Source of the DNA: Streptomyces cupreus
Lineage (GTDB): Bacteria; Actinomycetota; Actinomycetes; Streptomycetales; Streptomycetaceae
Direction: 5' to 3'
DNA length: 64,000 bases
Assembly (NCBI RefSeq): GCF_014257025.1
Contig: NZ_JACMSF010000010.1
Location: 62,001-126,000, forward strand
Each line of letters opens with the position of its first letter. The stretch's first letter is position 1. The notes under the pieces were generated by a model, which saw nothing but the letters and a program-made list of their open reading frames with translations, did no database searches and was not told the DNA's origin. A program made the position numbers and the translations under genes. This document shows, piece after piece, positions 25,041 to 35,492 of the stretch.

Positions 25041-25486
25041 ACGGCTGGCTGCTCACGGCGGGCGTGGTCCTCGCCGCAGGCGGGGCGGCCGCCCTGCTCG
25101 GGGTGGCCACCGGACCGCTGCGGCGTCGCGTCGTGGCGCAGAACCTCCTGACCGCCCTCGCCTGCCCGGGCCTGCTGCTCCTCGCCCAGGCCTACGACCG
25201 CCCGTCCTACGTCGATGTCGCCCTCGTCCTCGCCCTGCTCGGCCCCGTCGGCACCCTCGTCTTCGCCCGGCTGCTCGCCGACGAACTGGCCGCGGACCCG
25301 CCGCGCGCCCGCACCCTGACCTGGGCGGCCGCGGGGCTCGGCGCGGCCGTGGTGGTGGTGCTGTGCGCGGCCGTAGGACCGAGCAGGGCGATGGTGAAAC
25401 TCCTGGTCACCGGGGCGCTGCTGATCGTCGGCAATGTCATCGCCTCGCACGCCCTGTCCGGCGGGTTCCCGGGGGAGTCGCGATGA
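25037..25486 (+). CDS. Fused MnhF/MnhG-like antiporter subunit
   Basis: Product of 149 residues from GTG 25037. The first about 85 residues match subunit F (PSYVDVALVLALLGPVGTLVFARLL), and the last about 50 resemble the C-terminal part of subunit G (MVKLLVTGALLIVGNVIASHAL). F and G are normally separate proteins of about 90 and 110 residues, so this is a fusion in which G is shortened. Membrane-integral part of an Mrp-like cation/proton antiporter. Both ends overlap neighbouring genes by four bases. Confidence 0.7.
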   Translation: MNGWLLTAGVVLAAGGAAALLGVATGPLRRRVVAQNLLTALACPGLLLLAQAYDRPSYVDVALVLALLGPVGTLVFARLLADELAADPPRARTLTWAAAGLGAAVVVVLCAAVGPSRAMVKLLVTGALLIVGNVIASHALSGGFPGESR

Positions 25487-25731
25487 TCGTCGTGGCGCTG
25501 CTCCTGGTCGCCGCTTGCGCGACCACGGCGGTCCTGGTCCGCGACCCCGTCCACCAGGCCCTCGTCCTCGCCGTCCTCGGCACCGTGCTCGCAGTGCTGT
25601 TCACCGTCCTCCAGGCGCCCGACGTCGCGCTCTCCCAGCTCGCGGTGGGCTCCGCCCTCACCCCGCTGCTGATGCTCCTCGCCGTCCGCAAGGTCAAACG
25701 CCCCCGCCGGCACAAGGGAGACGAACGGTGA
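25483..25731 (+). CDS. MbhD/DUF4040-like antiporter subunit
   Basis: Product of 82 residues with three hydrophobic segments. It includes the motif APDVALSQLAVGSALTPLLMLLAV, which corresponds to MbhD or the DUF4040 segment near the C-terminus of MrpA. In canonical Mrp complexes this segment is part of the large MrpA; here it stands alone. Coupled by ATGA to the gene before it and by GTGA to the gene after it. Confidence 0.75.
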   Translation: MIVVALLLVAACATTAVLVRDPVHQALVLAVLGTVLAVLFTVLQAPDVALSQLAVGSALTPLLMLLAVRKVKRPRRHKGDER

Positions 25732-26468
25732 ACCGGCGCACCCGGCTGTGGCTCGTCGCCGTCGGCGGCGCGGGACTCGCCGCGCTGCTCGTCGCCGCCT
25801 GCCTGGAACTGCCCGACTTCGGCGGCGACCGCCACCCCTACGGCGACCGCGCCGTGCACGAGTCCCTCGCCCGGCACACCGCCAACACCATCGCCTCCGT
25901 CAACTTCGACCAGCGCGCCCTCGACACCCTCGGCGAGATCAGCATCCTGTTCGCCGCCGTCGTCGGCTGTGTCGTCCTGCTGCGCCAGACCCGCGACGAA
26001 CACCGGGCGAGGCCCCGACCCGCCGACGTGGCCCGCCCGGTCCGCCGCTACGCCCTCGCCGTCCTGCCCGTCGCCCTGCTCACAGGCCTCTACGTCATCG
26101 CGCACGGCCAGCTCAGCCCCGGCGGCGGCTTCCAGGGCGGCGTCGCCGCCGCGACCGCCCTGCACCTGCTGTACCTGGGCGCCGACTACCGCACCCTGGA
26201 ACGCATCCGCCCGGTCGGCCTGTACGAGGTCGGCGACGCGCTCGCCGTCTCCGCCTACCTCGTCACCGGCCTCGCCTGTCTGATCGGCGCCGGCTCGTTC
26301 CTCGCCAACACCCTGCTGCCGTACGGCACGTTCAACACGCTGTCCTCCGGCGGCACCGTGCCCCTGCTGAACGCGGCCGTCGGCATGGAGGTCGCCTGCG
26401 CGGTCGTGGTCCTGCTCGCCCGGTTCCTGGACCAGGCCGTCGAGATCGTGGAGGAGAACGGCACGTGA
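25728..26468 (+). CDS. mnhB: Fused MbhE/MnhB-like antiporter subunit
   Basis: Product of 246 residues from GTG 25728 (AAGGGAG upstream). Residues about 45-85 ([22 protein letters not shown]) resemble the MbhE segment of MrpA, where the family has NVVNVILVDFRxFDTLGEI. Residues about 105-240 are the MnhB domain with [26 protein letters not shown]. It thus joins the MrpA tail to subunit B. The gene ends in a TGATG overlap with the next one. Confidence 0.82.
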   Translation: MNRRTRLWLVAVGGAGLAALLVAACLELPDFGGDRHPYGDRAVHESLARHTANTIASVNFDQRALDTLGEISILFAAVVGCVVLLRQTRDEHRARPRPADVARPVRRYALAVLPVALLTGLYVIAHGQLSPGGGFQGGVAAATALHLLYLGADYRTLERIRPVGLYEVGDALAVSAYLVTGLACLIGAGSFLANTLLPYGTFNTLSSGGTVPLLNAAVGMEVACAVVVLLARFLDQAVEIVEENGT

Positions 26469-26815
26469 TGGATGTGTTCCCCTACCTGGTCGCCGCGTGG
26501 ATCTTCCTGGCCGGCTGCTACGGCCTGGCCACCAGCCGCAATCTGATCCACGCGGTCGGCTGTCTGAGCGTGTGCCAGTCCGCCACCTATGTGCTGCTGC
26601 TGGCCGTCGGCTACCGCGACGACGCCACCGCGCCCGTCTTCTCCGACATCGAGCCCGGCTCACGGCCGGTCGTCGACCCGGTCGTCCAGGCCCTCACCCT
26701 CACCGACGTCGTCGTCGGCGCCACCGTCACCGCGCTGCTCCTCGCGCTCGTGGTGCAGATCGCCAAGCGGCACGGCACCGTCGACCCCGACGAGCTCTCC
26801 GAGCTGCGCGGCTGA
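26468..26815 (+). CDS. mnhC: MnhC/NuoK-like antiporter subunit
   Basis: Product of 115 residues with three membrane helices, homologous to NuoK of complex [26 protein letters not shown] and the C-terminal [32 protein letters not shown] 26468 overlaps the previous stop by one base, while GTG 26465 is an in-frame alternative. It is a core part of the Mrp proton-translocating module. Confidence 0.88.
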   Translation: MDVFPYLVAAWIFLAGCYGLATSRNLIHAVGCLSVCQSATYVLLLAVGYRDDATAPVFSDIEPGSRPVVDPVVQALTLTDVVVGATVTALLLALVVQIAKRHGTVDPDELSELRG

Positions 26816-28578
26816 TGGCCGACCTGCTGCCGCTGCTGATCGCGGTCCCGCTGCTGGGCGCCGCCCTGCTCGTCGCCGGGGGACGCCGGCTGCCCCGGGT
26901 GGCCGCCGAGTCACTGGGCTGCGCCGTCTCGGCCGGCACCGCCGGGCTCGCGCTGGTGCTGCTGCTGAACTCCTCACCGCCGTACGTCGAATGGGTCGGC
27001 GGCTGGACGCCCGTGGACGGCCGCAGCGTCGGCATCGTCCTGGTCGGCGACGGCCCAGGGCTCGGCATGGCCGCCCTCGCCTCCCTGCTGACGCTCGCGG
27101 CCCTGGCCTACTCCTGGCACTACTTCGACGAACCCCCGCGCCGCCACGCCGGGTCCTTCCCCGCGCTGATGCTGCTGTTCCAGGCGGGCATGTGCGGATT
27201 CGCCGTCGCGGGCGACCTGTTCAACGCCTTCGTGTGGTTCGAGCTGATGAGCGTCGTCGCCTACGCCCTCACCGGCCACCGGGTCGAGGAGGCCAGGGCC
27301 GTGCAGGGCGCCCTGACCTTCGCCGTCGTCACCTCGCTCGGCGCGTACGCCATGCTCATGGGCATCGCGCTGCTGTACGCCCGGACCGGCGAACTCGCCA
27401 TGAGCCAGATCGGCCGGGGCCTGGATGCCAACGGCCCGCCCGACGCGCTGGTCCTCGCCGCCTTCGTCCTCGTCCTGACCGGGCTCCTGGTCAAGTCGGC
27501 GGCGGTCCCCTTTCATTTCTGGCTCCCCGACGCCCACGCCGTCGCCCCCACCCCCGTGTGCATGCTGCTGTCCGGCGTGATGGTCGAACTCGGCGTGTAC
27601 GGCGTCTGGCGGGTGTACGGCACCGTCTTCGCCGGACCCGGTGGCGTCCCGCCCGCCGACCTGGAGCGGGTGCTGGTGACGCTCGGCGCGCTCACCGCGG
27701 TCATCGGCGCCGTCATGTGCTGGTACCAGCGGCACATCAAACGGCTGCTCGCCTACTCCACGGTCGCCCACACCGGACTCTTCCTGACCGGTATCGGCGT
27801 GCTGACCCCCGAGGCCGACGACGGCGTCGCGCTGTACGTCCTCGGCCATGCCGGAGTGAAGGCCGCCCTGTTCGCCTGCGCGGGCATCCTGCTGGACCGG
27901 TACGGCAGCGTCGACGAGCACGCGCTGCACGGACAGGCCCGTGAACTGCGCGGAGTCGCCGTGCTGTTCACCGTCGGGGCGCTCGCCCTCGCGGGACTGC
28001 CGCCCTTCGGCACCGCGCTCGGCAAGGCCCTCACCGAGGAGGCTGTGGGCGGCCCGCTCACCGTGCTGTACGTCGCGGCGACCGCGCTGACCGCCGGGGC
28101 GGTGCTGCGGGTCGCCGCGCGCGTCTTCCTCGGCCTCGGCCCCGCGCCGGGCGACGAGACCGCGTACGAGACGACCGGTTCCGGCGAACGGCCCGAGACC
28201 CGCCGTCGGCTCAGCCGCATCCCGGACACCATGACGGCGGTCCCCGCGCTGCTGCTCGCCGCCGCGCTCGCCGTCGGTGTGACCCCCGGCTTCGGCGACG
28301 TCGTCGCGCACTCCGTCAACGAGGCCGGATCGGCGGGCGCGGTGGTCGCCCCCGTGCACTGGACGGCGGCCGGTGTGCTGCTGGGCCTGGCGTCGACCCT
28401 GCTGGCCGCCGGGCTCGCCGCCGTCGCGGTGTCCCGCCCGGGGTGGCTCGCCGCACCGGGCTGGGCGGAGCCGCTCAGGCGCCTGCAGTCCGGCCACGTC
28501 GGGGACTACGTGGCCTGGCTGCTGGTGGGCGCCGTAGCGCTCGGCGCGCTCGCCCTGCCCGGTGTGCTGACCGCCTGA
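26815..28578 (+). CDS. mnhD: MnhD/NuoN-like proton-translocating antiporter subunit
   Basis: Product of 587 residues, the only large antiporter-like subunit of the operon. About 14 hydrophobic segments are present. The proton-channel residues of the NuoL/M/N family are visible: Glu in [17 protein letters not shown], Lys in [24 protein letters not shown], and Lys/His in [16 protein letters not shown]. No MrpA N-terminal antiporter-like subunit is encoded here, so the complex has a single antiporter module. It likely exchanges Na+ or K+ for protons. It ends right against the convergent DUF4230 gene. Confidence 0.88.
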   Translation: MADLLPLLIAVPLLGAALLVAGGRRLPRVAAESLGCAVSAGTAGLALVLLLNSSPPYVEWVGGWTPVDGRSVGIVLVGDGPGLGMAALASLLTLAALAYSWHYFDEPPRRHAGSFPALMLLFQAGMCGFAVAGDLFNAFVWFELMSVVAYALTGHRVEEARAVQGALTFAVVTSLGAYAMLMGIALLYARTGELAMSQIGRGLDANGPPDALVLAAFVLVLTGLLVKSAAVPFHFWLPDAHAVAPTPVCMLLSGVMVELGVYGVWRVYGTVFAGPGGVPPADLERVLVTLGALTAVIGAVMCWYQRHIKRLLAYSTVAHTGLFLTGIGVLTPEADDGVALYVLGHAGVKAALFACAGILLDRYGSVDEHALHGQARELRGVAVLFTVGALALAGLPPFGTALGKALTEEAVGGPLTVLYVAATALTAGAVLRVAARVFLGLGPAPGDETAYETTGSGERPETRRRLSRIPDTMTAVPALLLAAALAVGVTPGFGDVVAHSVNEAGSAGAVVAPVHWTAAGVLLGLASTLLAAGLAAVAVSRPGWLAAPGWAEPLRRLQSGHVGDYVAWLLVGAVALGALALPGVLTA

Positions 28579-29244
28579 TCACGCGGCCCGGTAGCTGACC
28601 TTCACCTCCTTGAAGCCGAGCGAGTGCAGCAGGCCCCTGAGCATGTCGGTGGTGTTGCCCTCGGCGCGCTCGGTCAGCGCGCTCTCCTTCGCCGCCTCGC
28701 CGATGTGCTTCGCGGCGAGCTTCTGCACCGCCTGCTCGCTGTTGGGGTTGCCCGAGAAGAGGTCGCCGATCCGGTCGAGCAGCCCGCGCTGCTTGGAGAC
28801 GGCGTAGGAGCGGTCGGGGTCGAGCGCGGGCTCGCCGAGTGCCGCGTGCGGCAGCCGGAGCGTGGCCGACGTACGGTCGTCGTTGACCGTGACGTCCCGC
28901 TCGCCCACCTTGCCGAGGTCGACATAGGCGTCCACGGTGCCCGCCCCGACGTACAGCGTGCGGGTGCCGCGGATCGCGTCGGGCAGGTACTTGGCGTCCT
29001 TCTCCAGGTCCACCACGACCTGGAAGTTGCCCGAGGCGGCGTCGTAGCGGCTGATGTCCTGGATGGACTGCAGCAGTGCGGGGCCCGAGCGGTCGTGGGT
29101 CTCCGTGCCGAACAGGTCCTTCAGACCCGGGAGCACGCTCAGCCCGACCCCGGTGAACAGCACGGCGAGCACCAGCACGACGGCGCTCACCGCCTTCGCC
29201 CAGCCGGGGATGCGCCTGGGGAGGCGCCTGATGGGAGTCGTCAT
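28579..29244 (-). CDS. DUF4230 domain membrane-anchored protein
   Basis: Product of 221 residues from ATG 29244, preceded by AAGGAGG with slightly long spacing; the frame runs further upstream but that part looks non-coding. A single N-terminal transmembrane segment (AVSAVVLVLAVLFTGVGLSVL) anchors an extracytoplasmic domain containing the DUF4230 features (LLQSIQDISRYDAASGNFQVVVDLE and LPHAALGEPALDPDRSY). Function unknown. It converges with the Mrp operon with no space between stop codons. Confidence 0.85.
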   Translation of the reverse strand: MTTPIRRLPRRIPGWAKAVSAVVLVLAVLFTGVGLSVLPGLKDLFGTETHDRSGPALLQSIQDISRYDAASGNFQVVVDLEKDAKYLPDAIRGTRTLYVGAGTVDAYVDLGKVGERDVTVNDDRTSATLRLPHAALGEPALDPDRSYAVSKQRGLLDRIGDLFSGNPNSEQAVQKLAAKHIGEAAKESALTERAEGNTTDMLRGLLHSLGFKEVKVSYRAA

Positions 29245-29390
29245 GGCGACGGCCCTCCTTCCTACTGTTCGCATGCCCCCCAAATGCCCTGTGAGACCCG
29301 GCGGTTGGCCGAATGGCGCCCCTGACGGAGGCACATGGGGCGCATTAGCGTGAGAGGCCGTCCTCACCCCTTTTCGGCCAGGAGACCCGG

Positions 29391-30581
29391 ATGAGCGCAG
29401 ACAGCACGTCCCGTCCCCTTCGCCCTATGCACCGGGTCACCTTCCCCGAGCCGGGCCCGCCCCGGCTCGGCACCCTCGCCACCGGCACCCCGGTGTGGAT
29501 CGTGACCCGGCACGCCGAGGTACGTCAGGTGCTCATGGACCCCCGGTTCGACCGCGGCTCCCTGCACACGCCGGACGCGCCGCCGCTGCTCGTCGTACCG
29601 AACCTGCTCGACGACCCCGACAGTCTGCTCAACCAGGACGGACCCGCCCATCAGCGGCTGCGCGGCACCGTGCAGCGGGCGTTCACCCCGCGTGCCGTCG
29701 CAGGCTGGCGGCCCTGGGTGGCCGCTGTCGTCGAGGAGTTGCTGGACGCGTTCGCCGAGCGGCCCAGGCCGGCCGACATCGTCGACGGGTTCGCGCTGGC
29801 GCTGCCCGTGTCCGTGATCTGCCGGCTGATGGGCCTGGAGCATGTGGACCGCGACCGGATCCGCTCCTGGGCCGACCACGCTCTGTCCGGCGGCGCCCAC
29901 TCCGCCGAGCAAGTGATCGCGGCGATGCGGGAGTTCGGCGCCTTCGCCGCGGAACTGGTCGACGAGCGACGGCGGAGGCCGGGGGACGACCTGGTCAGCG
30001 CGCTGGTGTCGGCGGGGGACGGACTCGGGATCGACGAACGGCAGTTGGTGTCCCTGGTGTGCGGTCTGGTCGTCGCCGGACACGAGACCACCATGACCGC
30101 CCTCGGCAACACCCTGGTCTACCTCCTCACCGAGCGGCGGGACGCCTGGCCCCGGCTCGGCCAGGACCAGGAGGCCGCCTCCACGGCGGTGGAGCAACTG
30201 CTGCGCGTCGTCCCGCTCAGCGAGGCGCGGCTGCTGCCCGGACTGATCCGCCGGGCCGTCGAGGACGTCGAGATCGGCGGGGTGAAGATCCACGCGGGCA
30301 GTGTCGTCGCCGTCCAGACGAACTCCGCGAGCCGGGACCCCGAGGTCTTCCCGCCCGGACCGCCCGACCTGTTCACGCCCCTGACCTCGCCCGGCGTGGT
30401 CTTCGGCGCCGGACCCCACCACTGCCTGGGCGCCTGGCTCGCCCGCCTGGAACTCGGCATCGCCCTGCACCGCCTGGCAGCCCGCTTCCCGCACCTGCGC
30501 GCCGAGTTCAAGGCCGAAACCATCGACTGGCGGGAGGGACAGCTCACCCGCGGCCCACGCCGACTGCCCGTGTCGTGGTGA
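29391..30581 (+). CDS. Cytochrome P450 with Gln in place of the ExxR glutamate
   Basis: Product of 396 residues, of the usual size for soluble actinobacterial class I P450s (CYP105/107-like clan). I-helix LVVAGHETTMTAL and heme loop FGAGPHHCLGAWLARLEL with the thiolate Cys are intact. The K-helix reads VEQLLRVVP where most relatives have VEELLR, so the normally invariant Glu of ExxR seems to be Gln, with a Glu one position earlier. No ferredoxin or reductase gene is adjacent. The start at 29391 has GGAG about 9 bases upstream. Substrate unknown. Confidence 0.88.
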   Translation: MSADSTSRPLRPMHRVTFPEPGPPRLGTLATGTPVWIVTRHAEVRQVLMDPRFDRGSLHTPDAPPLLVVPNLLDDPDSLLNQDGPAHQRLRGTVQRAFTPRAVAGWRPWVAAVVEELLDAFAERPRPADIVDGFALALPVSVICRLMGLEHVDRDRIRSWADHALSGGAHSAEQVIAAMREFGAFAAELVDERRRRPGDDLVSALVSAGDGLGIDERQLVSLVCGLVVAGHETTMTALGNTLVYLLTERRDAWPRLGQDQEAASTAVEQLLRVVPLSEARLLPGLIRRAVEDVEIGGVKIHAGSVVAVQTNSASRDPEVFPPGPPDLFTPLTSPGVVFGAGPHHCLGAWLARLELGIALHRLAARFPHLRAEFKAETIDWREGQLTRGPRRLPVSW

Positions 30582-30639
30582 GGCGGATCCGCTCAGTAGC
30601 ATGAGGCCGGCAGCCGAATGATCATGCGAGGAGCGGATC

Positions 30640-31593
30640 GTGCGAGACATCGCCGTGTTCAGCGGTAGCGCCCACACCGAACTGGCGGAGGAGGTCTGCG
30701 CGCATCTGGATGTGCCGCTCAGCCCCACTCGGGTCAGCCGGTTCGCCAACGACTGTCTGGAGGTCCAGCTCCAGGCCAACTGCCGGGAGCGGGACGTCTT
30801 CCTCGTCCAGCCGCTGGTCGCCCCGGTCCAGGAACACCTCGTCGAACTGCTGCTGATGTGCGACGCGGCCCGCGGGGCGTCCGCCGGGCGGATCACCGTC
30901 GTCATGCCGCACTACTCCTACGCCCGCTCCGACAAGAAGGACGCGCCCCGCATCTCGCTCGGCGGGCGCCTGGTCGCCGACCTGATGGTCGCGGCCGGCG
31001 CGAGCCGCGTCCTCGCCATGACCCTGCACTCGCCCCAGGTGCACGGCTTCTTCTCGGTCCCCGTCGACCACCTGCACGCCCTGCGCGAACTGGCCACCCA
31101 CTTCCGCCGCTACGACCTGTCCCGCACGACCGTCGTCTCGCCCGACCTCGGCAACGCCAAGGAGGCCGCCGCGTTCGCCCGGATGCTCGGCGCCCAGGTC
31201 GCCGCCGGCGCCAAGCAGCGGTTCGCGGACGACCGGGTCAGCATCAACTCCGTCATCGGCGAGGTCGCGGGCCGCGATGTCATCGTGCTGGACGACGAGA
31301 TCGCCAAGGGCAGCACCGTCCTCGAACTCCTCGACCGGCTCAGGGAGTTGGGGCCGCGCTCGATCCGGGTGGCCTGTACCCACGGTCTGTTCACCTCCGG
31401 CGCCCTCAAGCGGATCGGTGAGCAGCCGGACGTACTGGAGATCGTGTGCACCAACACCGTGCCGGTGCCGGAGGAGGAGCGCACCGACAAGCTGCGGGTG
31501 CTCACCGTCGCCCCCCAGCTCGCCGAGGCCGTACGCCGCATTCACAACGGTGAGTCCGTCAGCGCCCTGTTCGACGCCCCGCAAAGCGAATAG
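30640..31593 (+). CDS. prs: Ribose-phosphate diphosphokinase paralogue (PRPP synthetase)
   Basis: Product of 317 residues from GTG 30640 (GAGGAG upstream). The full class I PRPP synthetase architecture is present: N-terminal DIAVFSGSAHTELAEEV, the flexible ATP loop YARSDKKDAPRISLGGRL, and the ribose-5-phosphate/PRPP loop IVLDDEIAKGSTV, where housekeeping enzymes have VDDMIDTxGT. It makes PRPP from ribose-5-phosphate and ATP. The altered PRPP loop and location beside a second tuf suggest a conditionally used paralogue rather than the housekeeping enzyme. The tuf gene follows after 73 bases. Confidence 0.85.
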   Translation: MRDIAVFSGSAHTELAEEVCAHLDVPLSPTRVSRFANDCLEVQLQANCRERDVFLVQPLVAPVQEHLVELLLMCDAARGASAGRITVVMPHYSYARSDKKDAPRISLGGRLVADLMVAAGASRVLAMTLHSPQVHGFFSVPVDHLHALRELATHFRRYDLSRTTVVSPDLGNAKEAAAFARMLGAQVAAGAKQRFADDRVSINSVIGEVAGRDVIVLDDEIAKGSTVLELLDRLRELGPRSIRVACTHGLFTSGALKRIGEQPDVLEIVCTNTVPVPEEERTDKLRVLTVAPQLAEAVRRIHNGESVSALFDAPQSE

Positions 31594-31606
31594 ACAGGAG
31601 GGAGCA

Positions 31607-31640
31607 GCCGGGTACGGCCCGGCCTCAGAGCCCAGGCTCT
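31607..31640 (+). other. Two small stem-loops in the tuf leader
   Basis: GCCGGG-TACGG-CCCGGC (31607-31623) and a short GAGCC/GGCTC hairpin at about 31628-31640 lie between the PRPP synthetase stop and the tuf ribosome-binding site. They could be a weak terminator or a leader structure affecting tuf expression. Confidence 0.35.
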
Positions 31641-31666
31641 CACTCACGCGATGAGGAGGCCCCGCA

Positions 31667-32860
<1,194 letters not shown>

Positions 32861-32868
32861 CCGCCGTG

Positions 32869-33249
32869 TCACATCGAGCCGGACGTGGCCTCGGGCTGGC
32901 CCAGGGCCGCGTCCAGCGTCGGATGCGGAGGCAGCAGCCTGGCCAGCCCGGTCAGCCGCAGCACCCGCAGGGTGAGTGGGTGGGCGCAGACCAGATGGAG
33001 CTGTCCGCCGTGGTCGAGGACCCGGCCGCGCGCCCGGTACAGCAGCCGCAGCCCGGAGCAGTCGAAGAACTCCACCGGCCTCAGGTCGATCACGATGCGC
33101 GCGTGCGGGCGCGCCGTCATCCGGTCCAGACAGGGGAGGAGTTCGACCGCCGCGGCGATGTCGATCTCGCCGTGGAACTCCAGCACCGTGTGCCCCCGGT
33201 CCTCGCGGACGCGCAAGTGGCGGGTGAGCGGCGCAGGCTCCTGCTGCAC
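32869..33249 (-). CDS. STAS domain protein, anti-sigma factor antagonist-like
   Basis: Product of 126 residues: a single STAS domain with [22 protein letters not shown] and the phosphorylation-loop region [21 protein letters not shown]. The Ser in DCSG corresponds to the Ser that SpoIIAA-type antagonists have phosphorylated by anti-sigma kinases. No kinase gene is adjacent, as is often the case for Streptomyces. It converges with tuf with an 8-base gap. Likely part of a partner-switching pathway controlling a SigB/SigF-like sigma factor; partners unknown. The 221 bases upstream contain the palindrome GACATATGTC at 33427-33436. Confidence 0.88.
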   Translation of the reverse strand: MQQEPAPLTRHLRVREDRGHTVLEFHGEIDIAAAVELLPCLDRMTARPHARIVIDLRPVEFFDCSGLRLLYRARGRVLDHGGQLHLVCAHPLTLRVLRLTGLARLLPPHPTLDAALGQPEATSGSM

Positions 33250-33470
33250 GACGACATCGCCTCCAACCTGCTCCTACGGCGGCGGGGTTGCAGGTCACCA
33301 GGGGCCGGGGTGACATCGTGCAGCGAGCGTACGAGTGCAGGACCGTCACCGGGCGCCGAGTGAGAGCAAAACCGTTCCCCGCACTGCAAGTTACCCTCGA
33401 TGGAGTGAATCTGAGCATGTTCGATTGACATATGTCTCTTAATTGCGCGCCGGAGTGCGCCGGGGCGGGG

Positions 33471-33908
33471 TTACGACAGGGCGTGCCACGCCTTCGACAG
33501 GGCCTGCCGGAACTGCTCGGTCTGGTGTCCCGTGAGCTCCCGGACCATCCTCTCCTCCAGCTCCCGCACCGGCTCCTCGTGCCGGGCCAGCAGCTCGTGC
33601 GCCTCGTCGGTCAGCAGGATCAGCAGCTCCCGCCGGTTGCGCGGATTGCGCTCCCGCCGGACCAGGCCCCGGGCCTCCAGCGACCGTACGAGATCGGCGA
33701 TGGACTGCGCGGTGACGAACGAGTCGCGGGCCAGCTGGGCCGCCGACAGTCCGTCGTGCCGCTCCAGGACGGTCAGTGCCGTGTACTGCAGCGCGGTGAT
33801 CCCCGACGGTTTGACCAGCTCGTCCAGGTGGGAGCGGACCACGAGCTCCACCTGTTTCACCATGTAGAGAAGGGACGGAGGTGCCTTGGTTCCTTGGGTG
33901 CCGACCAT
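33471..33908 (-). CDS. MarR family transcriptional regulator
   Basis: Product of 145 residues, standard for MarR. The winged helix runs from about residue 37 to 105 ([58 protein letters not shown]). It is divergent from the aldehyde dehydrogenase/alcohol dehydrogenase operon and two palindromes occupy the gap, so it most likely represses that operon and itself in response to an aromatic aldehyde, acid or alcohol. The ligand is inferred from the neighbours only. Confidence 0.88.
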   Translation of the reverse strand: MVGTQGTKAPPSLLYMVKQVELVVRSHLDELVKPSGITALQYTALTVLERHDGLSAAQLARDSFVTAQSIADLVRSLEARGLVRRERNPRNRRELLILLTDEAHELLARHEEPVRELEERMVRELTGHQTEQFRQALSKAWHALS

Positions 33909-33928
33909 GGGATCGAGCCTAGGGCATT

Positions 33929-33979
33929 GACAGGAAACCTGTCTGTAATGAGACTGCGGACCAACAGGAATCCTGTTGG
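33929..33979. promoter_or_regulatory. Paired MarR operators
   Basis: Two perfect palindromes in the divergent gap: GACAGG-AAA-CCTGTC (33929-33943) and CCAACAGGAATCCTGTTGG (33961-33979). They share the ACAGGA/TCCTGT half-site and their centres are about 34 bases apart, on about the same helix face. They are most likely bound by the MarR protein encoded at 33471-33908. Confidence 0.7.
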
Positions 33980-34012
33980 TTGAAGACTTGGCAATGAGGC
34001 TGAGGAGTGGTC

Positions 34013-35467
34013 ATGACCGCCTTCGAGATCGAACCCGGTCGGCTGTTCATCGGGGGACGGTGGCGCGAGGCCGCCGACGGGGCGCGCACCGAGGTGATCG
34101 ACCCCTCCCGGGGCACCGTCGTCACCACCGTCGCGGAAGCCGGCGCCGCCGATGTGGACGCGGCCGTCCGCGCCGCCCGCGAGGCCTACGACGACGGCGC
34201 CTGGTCGGGCCTCAGCGGTCGTGAGCGTGGCCGGATCCTGCACCGCGTCGCCGAGCTGATCCGGCGCGACGCCGAGGAGCTCGCCGCGCTGGAGAGCCTG
34301 GACGTGGGCAAGCCGATCACCCTCTGCCGCGCCGTCGACGTCACCAACGCGGCCAACGACTACGAGCACTACGCGGCCCTCGCGCACTCCCTGCACGGCG
34401 CCAACCGGGACACGCCCCTGAACGCCCTCGCCTACACCCGGCGCGAGCCGCTCGGCGTGGTCGCCGCGATCACCCCGTTCAACTTCCCGCTGATCCTGGC
34501 CGGCTCGAAGATCGCCCCCGCCCTCGCGGCCGGGAACACGGTCGTGCACAAGCCCGCCGACGAGACCCCGCTCAGCGCCCTGCGCATGGCCGCGCTGCTG
34601 GCCGAGGCGGGCGTCCCGGACGGAGTGGTGAACGTCGTCACCGGTACCGGTCCGGTGGCCGGCGAGGCGCTGCTGCGCCATCACGGCGTCGACAAGATCG
34701 CCTTCACCGGCTCCACGGCCGTCGGCCGGCACGCCGCCAGTGTCGCCGGACAGGCCCTCAAGCCCGTCACCATGGAACTCGGCGGCAACGCCGCTCACTT
34801 GATCTTCGGGGACGCAGACCTGGAGAAGGCGGTCGGCGCGATCATCAAGGGCTTCGTCTTCAACACCGGCCAGTTCTGCATGGGCGGCCCCCGGCTGCTG
34901 GTGGCCCGCCCGGTGTACGAAACCCTGCTGGGCATCCTCGCCGAGGCGGTCCCCGGCGTCCCGGTCGGCGACCCGCGCAGTCCCGAGACGGTCGTCGGCC
35001 CGATGGCGGGGGAGAAGCACCTGAGGAAGGTCGAGGAGTACGTCGATCTGGCCCGCAAGGAGGGCGGCCGCATCGTCTGCGGCGGTGAGCGGCTCGATCT
35101 CGACGGCGGCTACTACTACCGGCCCACCGTGATCGCCGACCTGCCGAACGACTCCCGGGTCGTCCAGGAGGAGATCTTCGGGCCCGTCCTCACCGTGCAG
35201 CCCTTCGACTCCGAGGACGAGGCCGTGGCACTCGCCAACTCCACGCCGTACGGCCTCGCCTCGGGCGTCCAGACCGGCAGCCTCGCCCGCGCCCACCGCG
35301 TCGCCGAGCGGCTCCAGGCGGGCATCGTCTGGATCAACGACTGGGCGATGCTCGACCCCGCCGTCCCCTTCGGCGGGGTGAAGGACTCCGGGTTCGGCCG
35401 CGAGTACGGCCCCGAGGCGCTCGCCGCCTACACCAAGGTCAAGTCCGTCGTCGTCTCGCTCGACTGA
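34013..35467 (+). CDS. NAD(P)-dependent aldehyde dehydrogenase
   Basis: Product of 484 residues from ATG 34013, about 6 bases after AGGAG. It has all the ALDH superfamily elements: the coenzyme stretch AAITPFNFPLILAGSKIAPALAAGNTVVHKP, the general-base Glu in TMELGGN, the nucleophilic Cys in NTGQFCMGG, and the late QEEIFGPVL. It is followed 25 bases later by an alcohol dehydrogenase, so the pair would oxidise an alcohol through the aldehyde to an acid. The neighbours point to aromatic or other lipophilic substrates. Expression is probably de-repressed when MarR binds ligand. Confidence 0.92.
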   Translation: MTAFEIEPGRLFIGGRWREAADGARTEVIDPSRGTVVTTVAEAGAADVDAAVRAAREAYDDGAWSGLSGRERGRILHRVAELIRRDAEELAALESLDVGKPITLCRAVDVTNAANDYEHYAALAHSLHGANRDTPLNALAYTRREPLGVVAAITPFNFPLILAGSKIAPALAAGNTVVHKPADETPLSALRMAALLAEAGVPDGVVNVVTGTGPVAGEALLRHHGVDKIAFTGSTAVGRHAASVAGQALKPVTMELGGNAAHLIFGDADLEKAVGAIIKGFVFNTGQFCMGGPRLLVARPVYETLLGILAEAVPGVPVGDPRSPETVVGPMAGEKHLRKVEEYVDLARKEGGRIVCGGERLDLDGGYYYRPTVIADLPNDSRVVQEEIFGPVLTVQPFDSEDEAVALANSTPYGLASGVQTGSLARAHRVAERLQAGIVWINDWAMLDPAVPFGGVKDSGFGREYGPEALAAYTKVKSVVVSLD

Positions 35468-35492
35468 GCGCCCCCGCCAAGGAGTTCCTGCG

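Noticed and set aside
26974..28497. 507-codon minus-strand frame opposite mnhD
   Set aside because: Rich in His, Gly, Gln, Glu and Arg with no domain; the plus-strand frame has clear NuoN-type motifs and coupled overlaps with its neighbours.
33425..33450. TTGACA followed by AT-rich bases as a plus-strand promoter
   Set aside because: No plus-strand gene starts downstream before 34013 and the next gene (MarR) is on the other strand; kept only as a palindrome mention.
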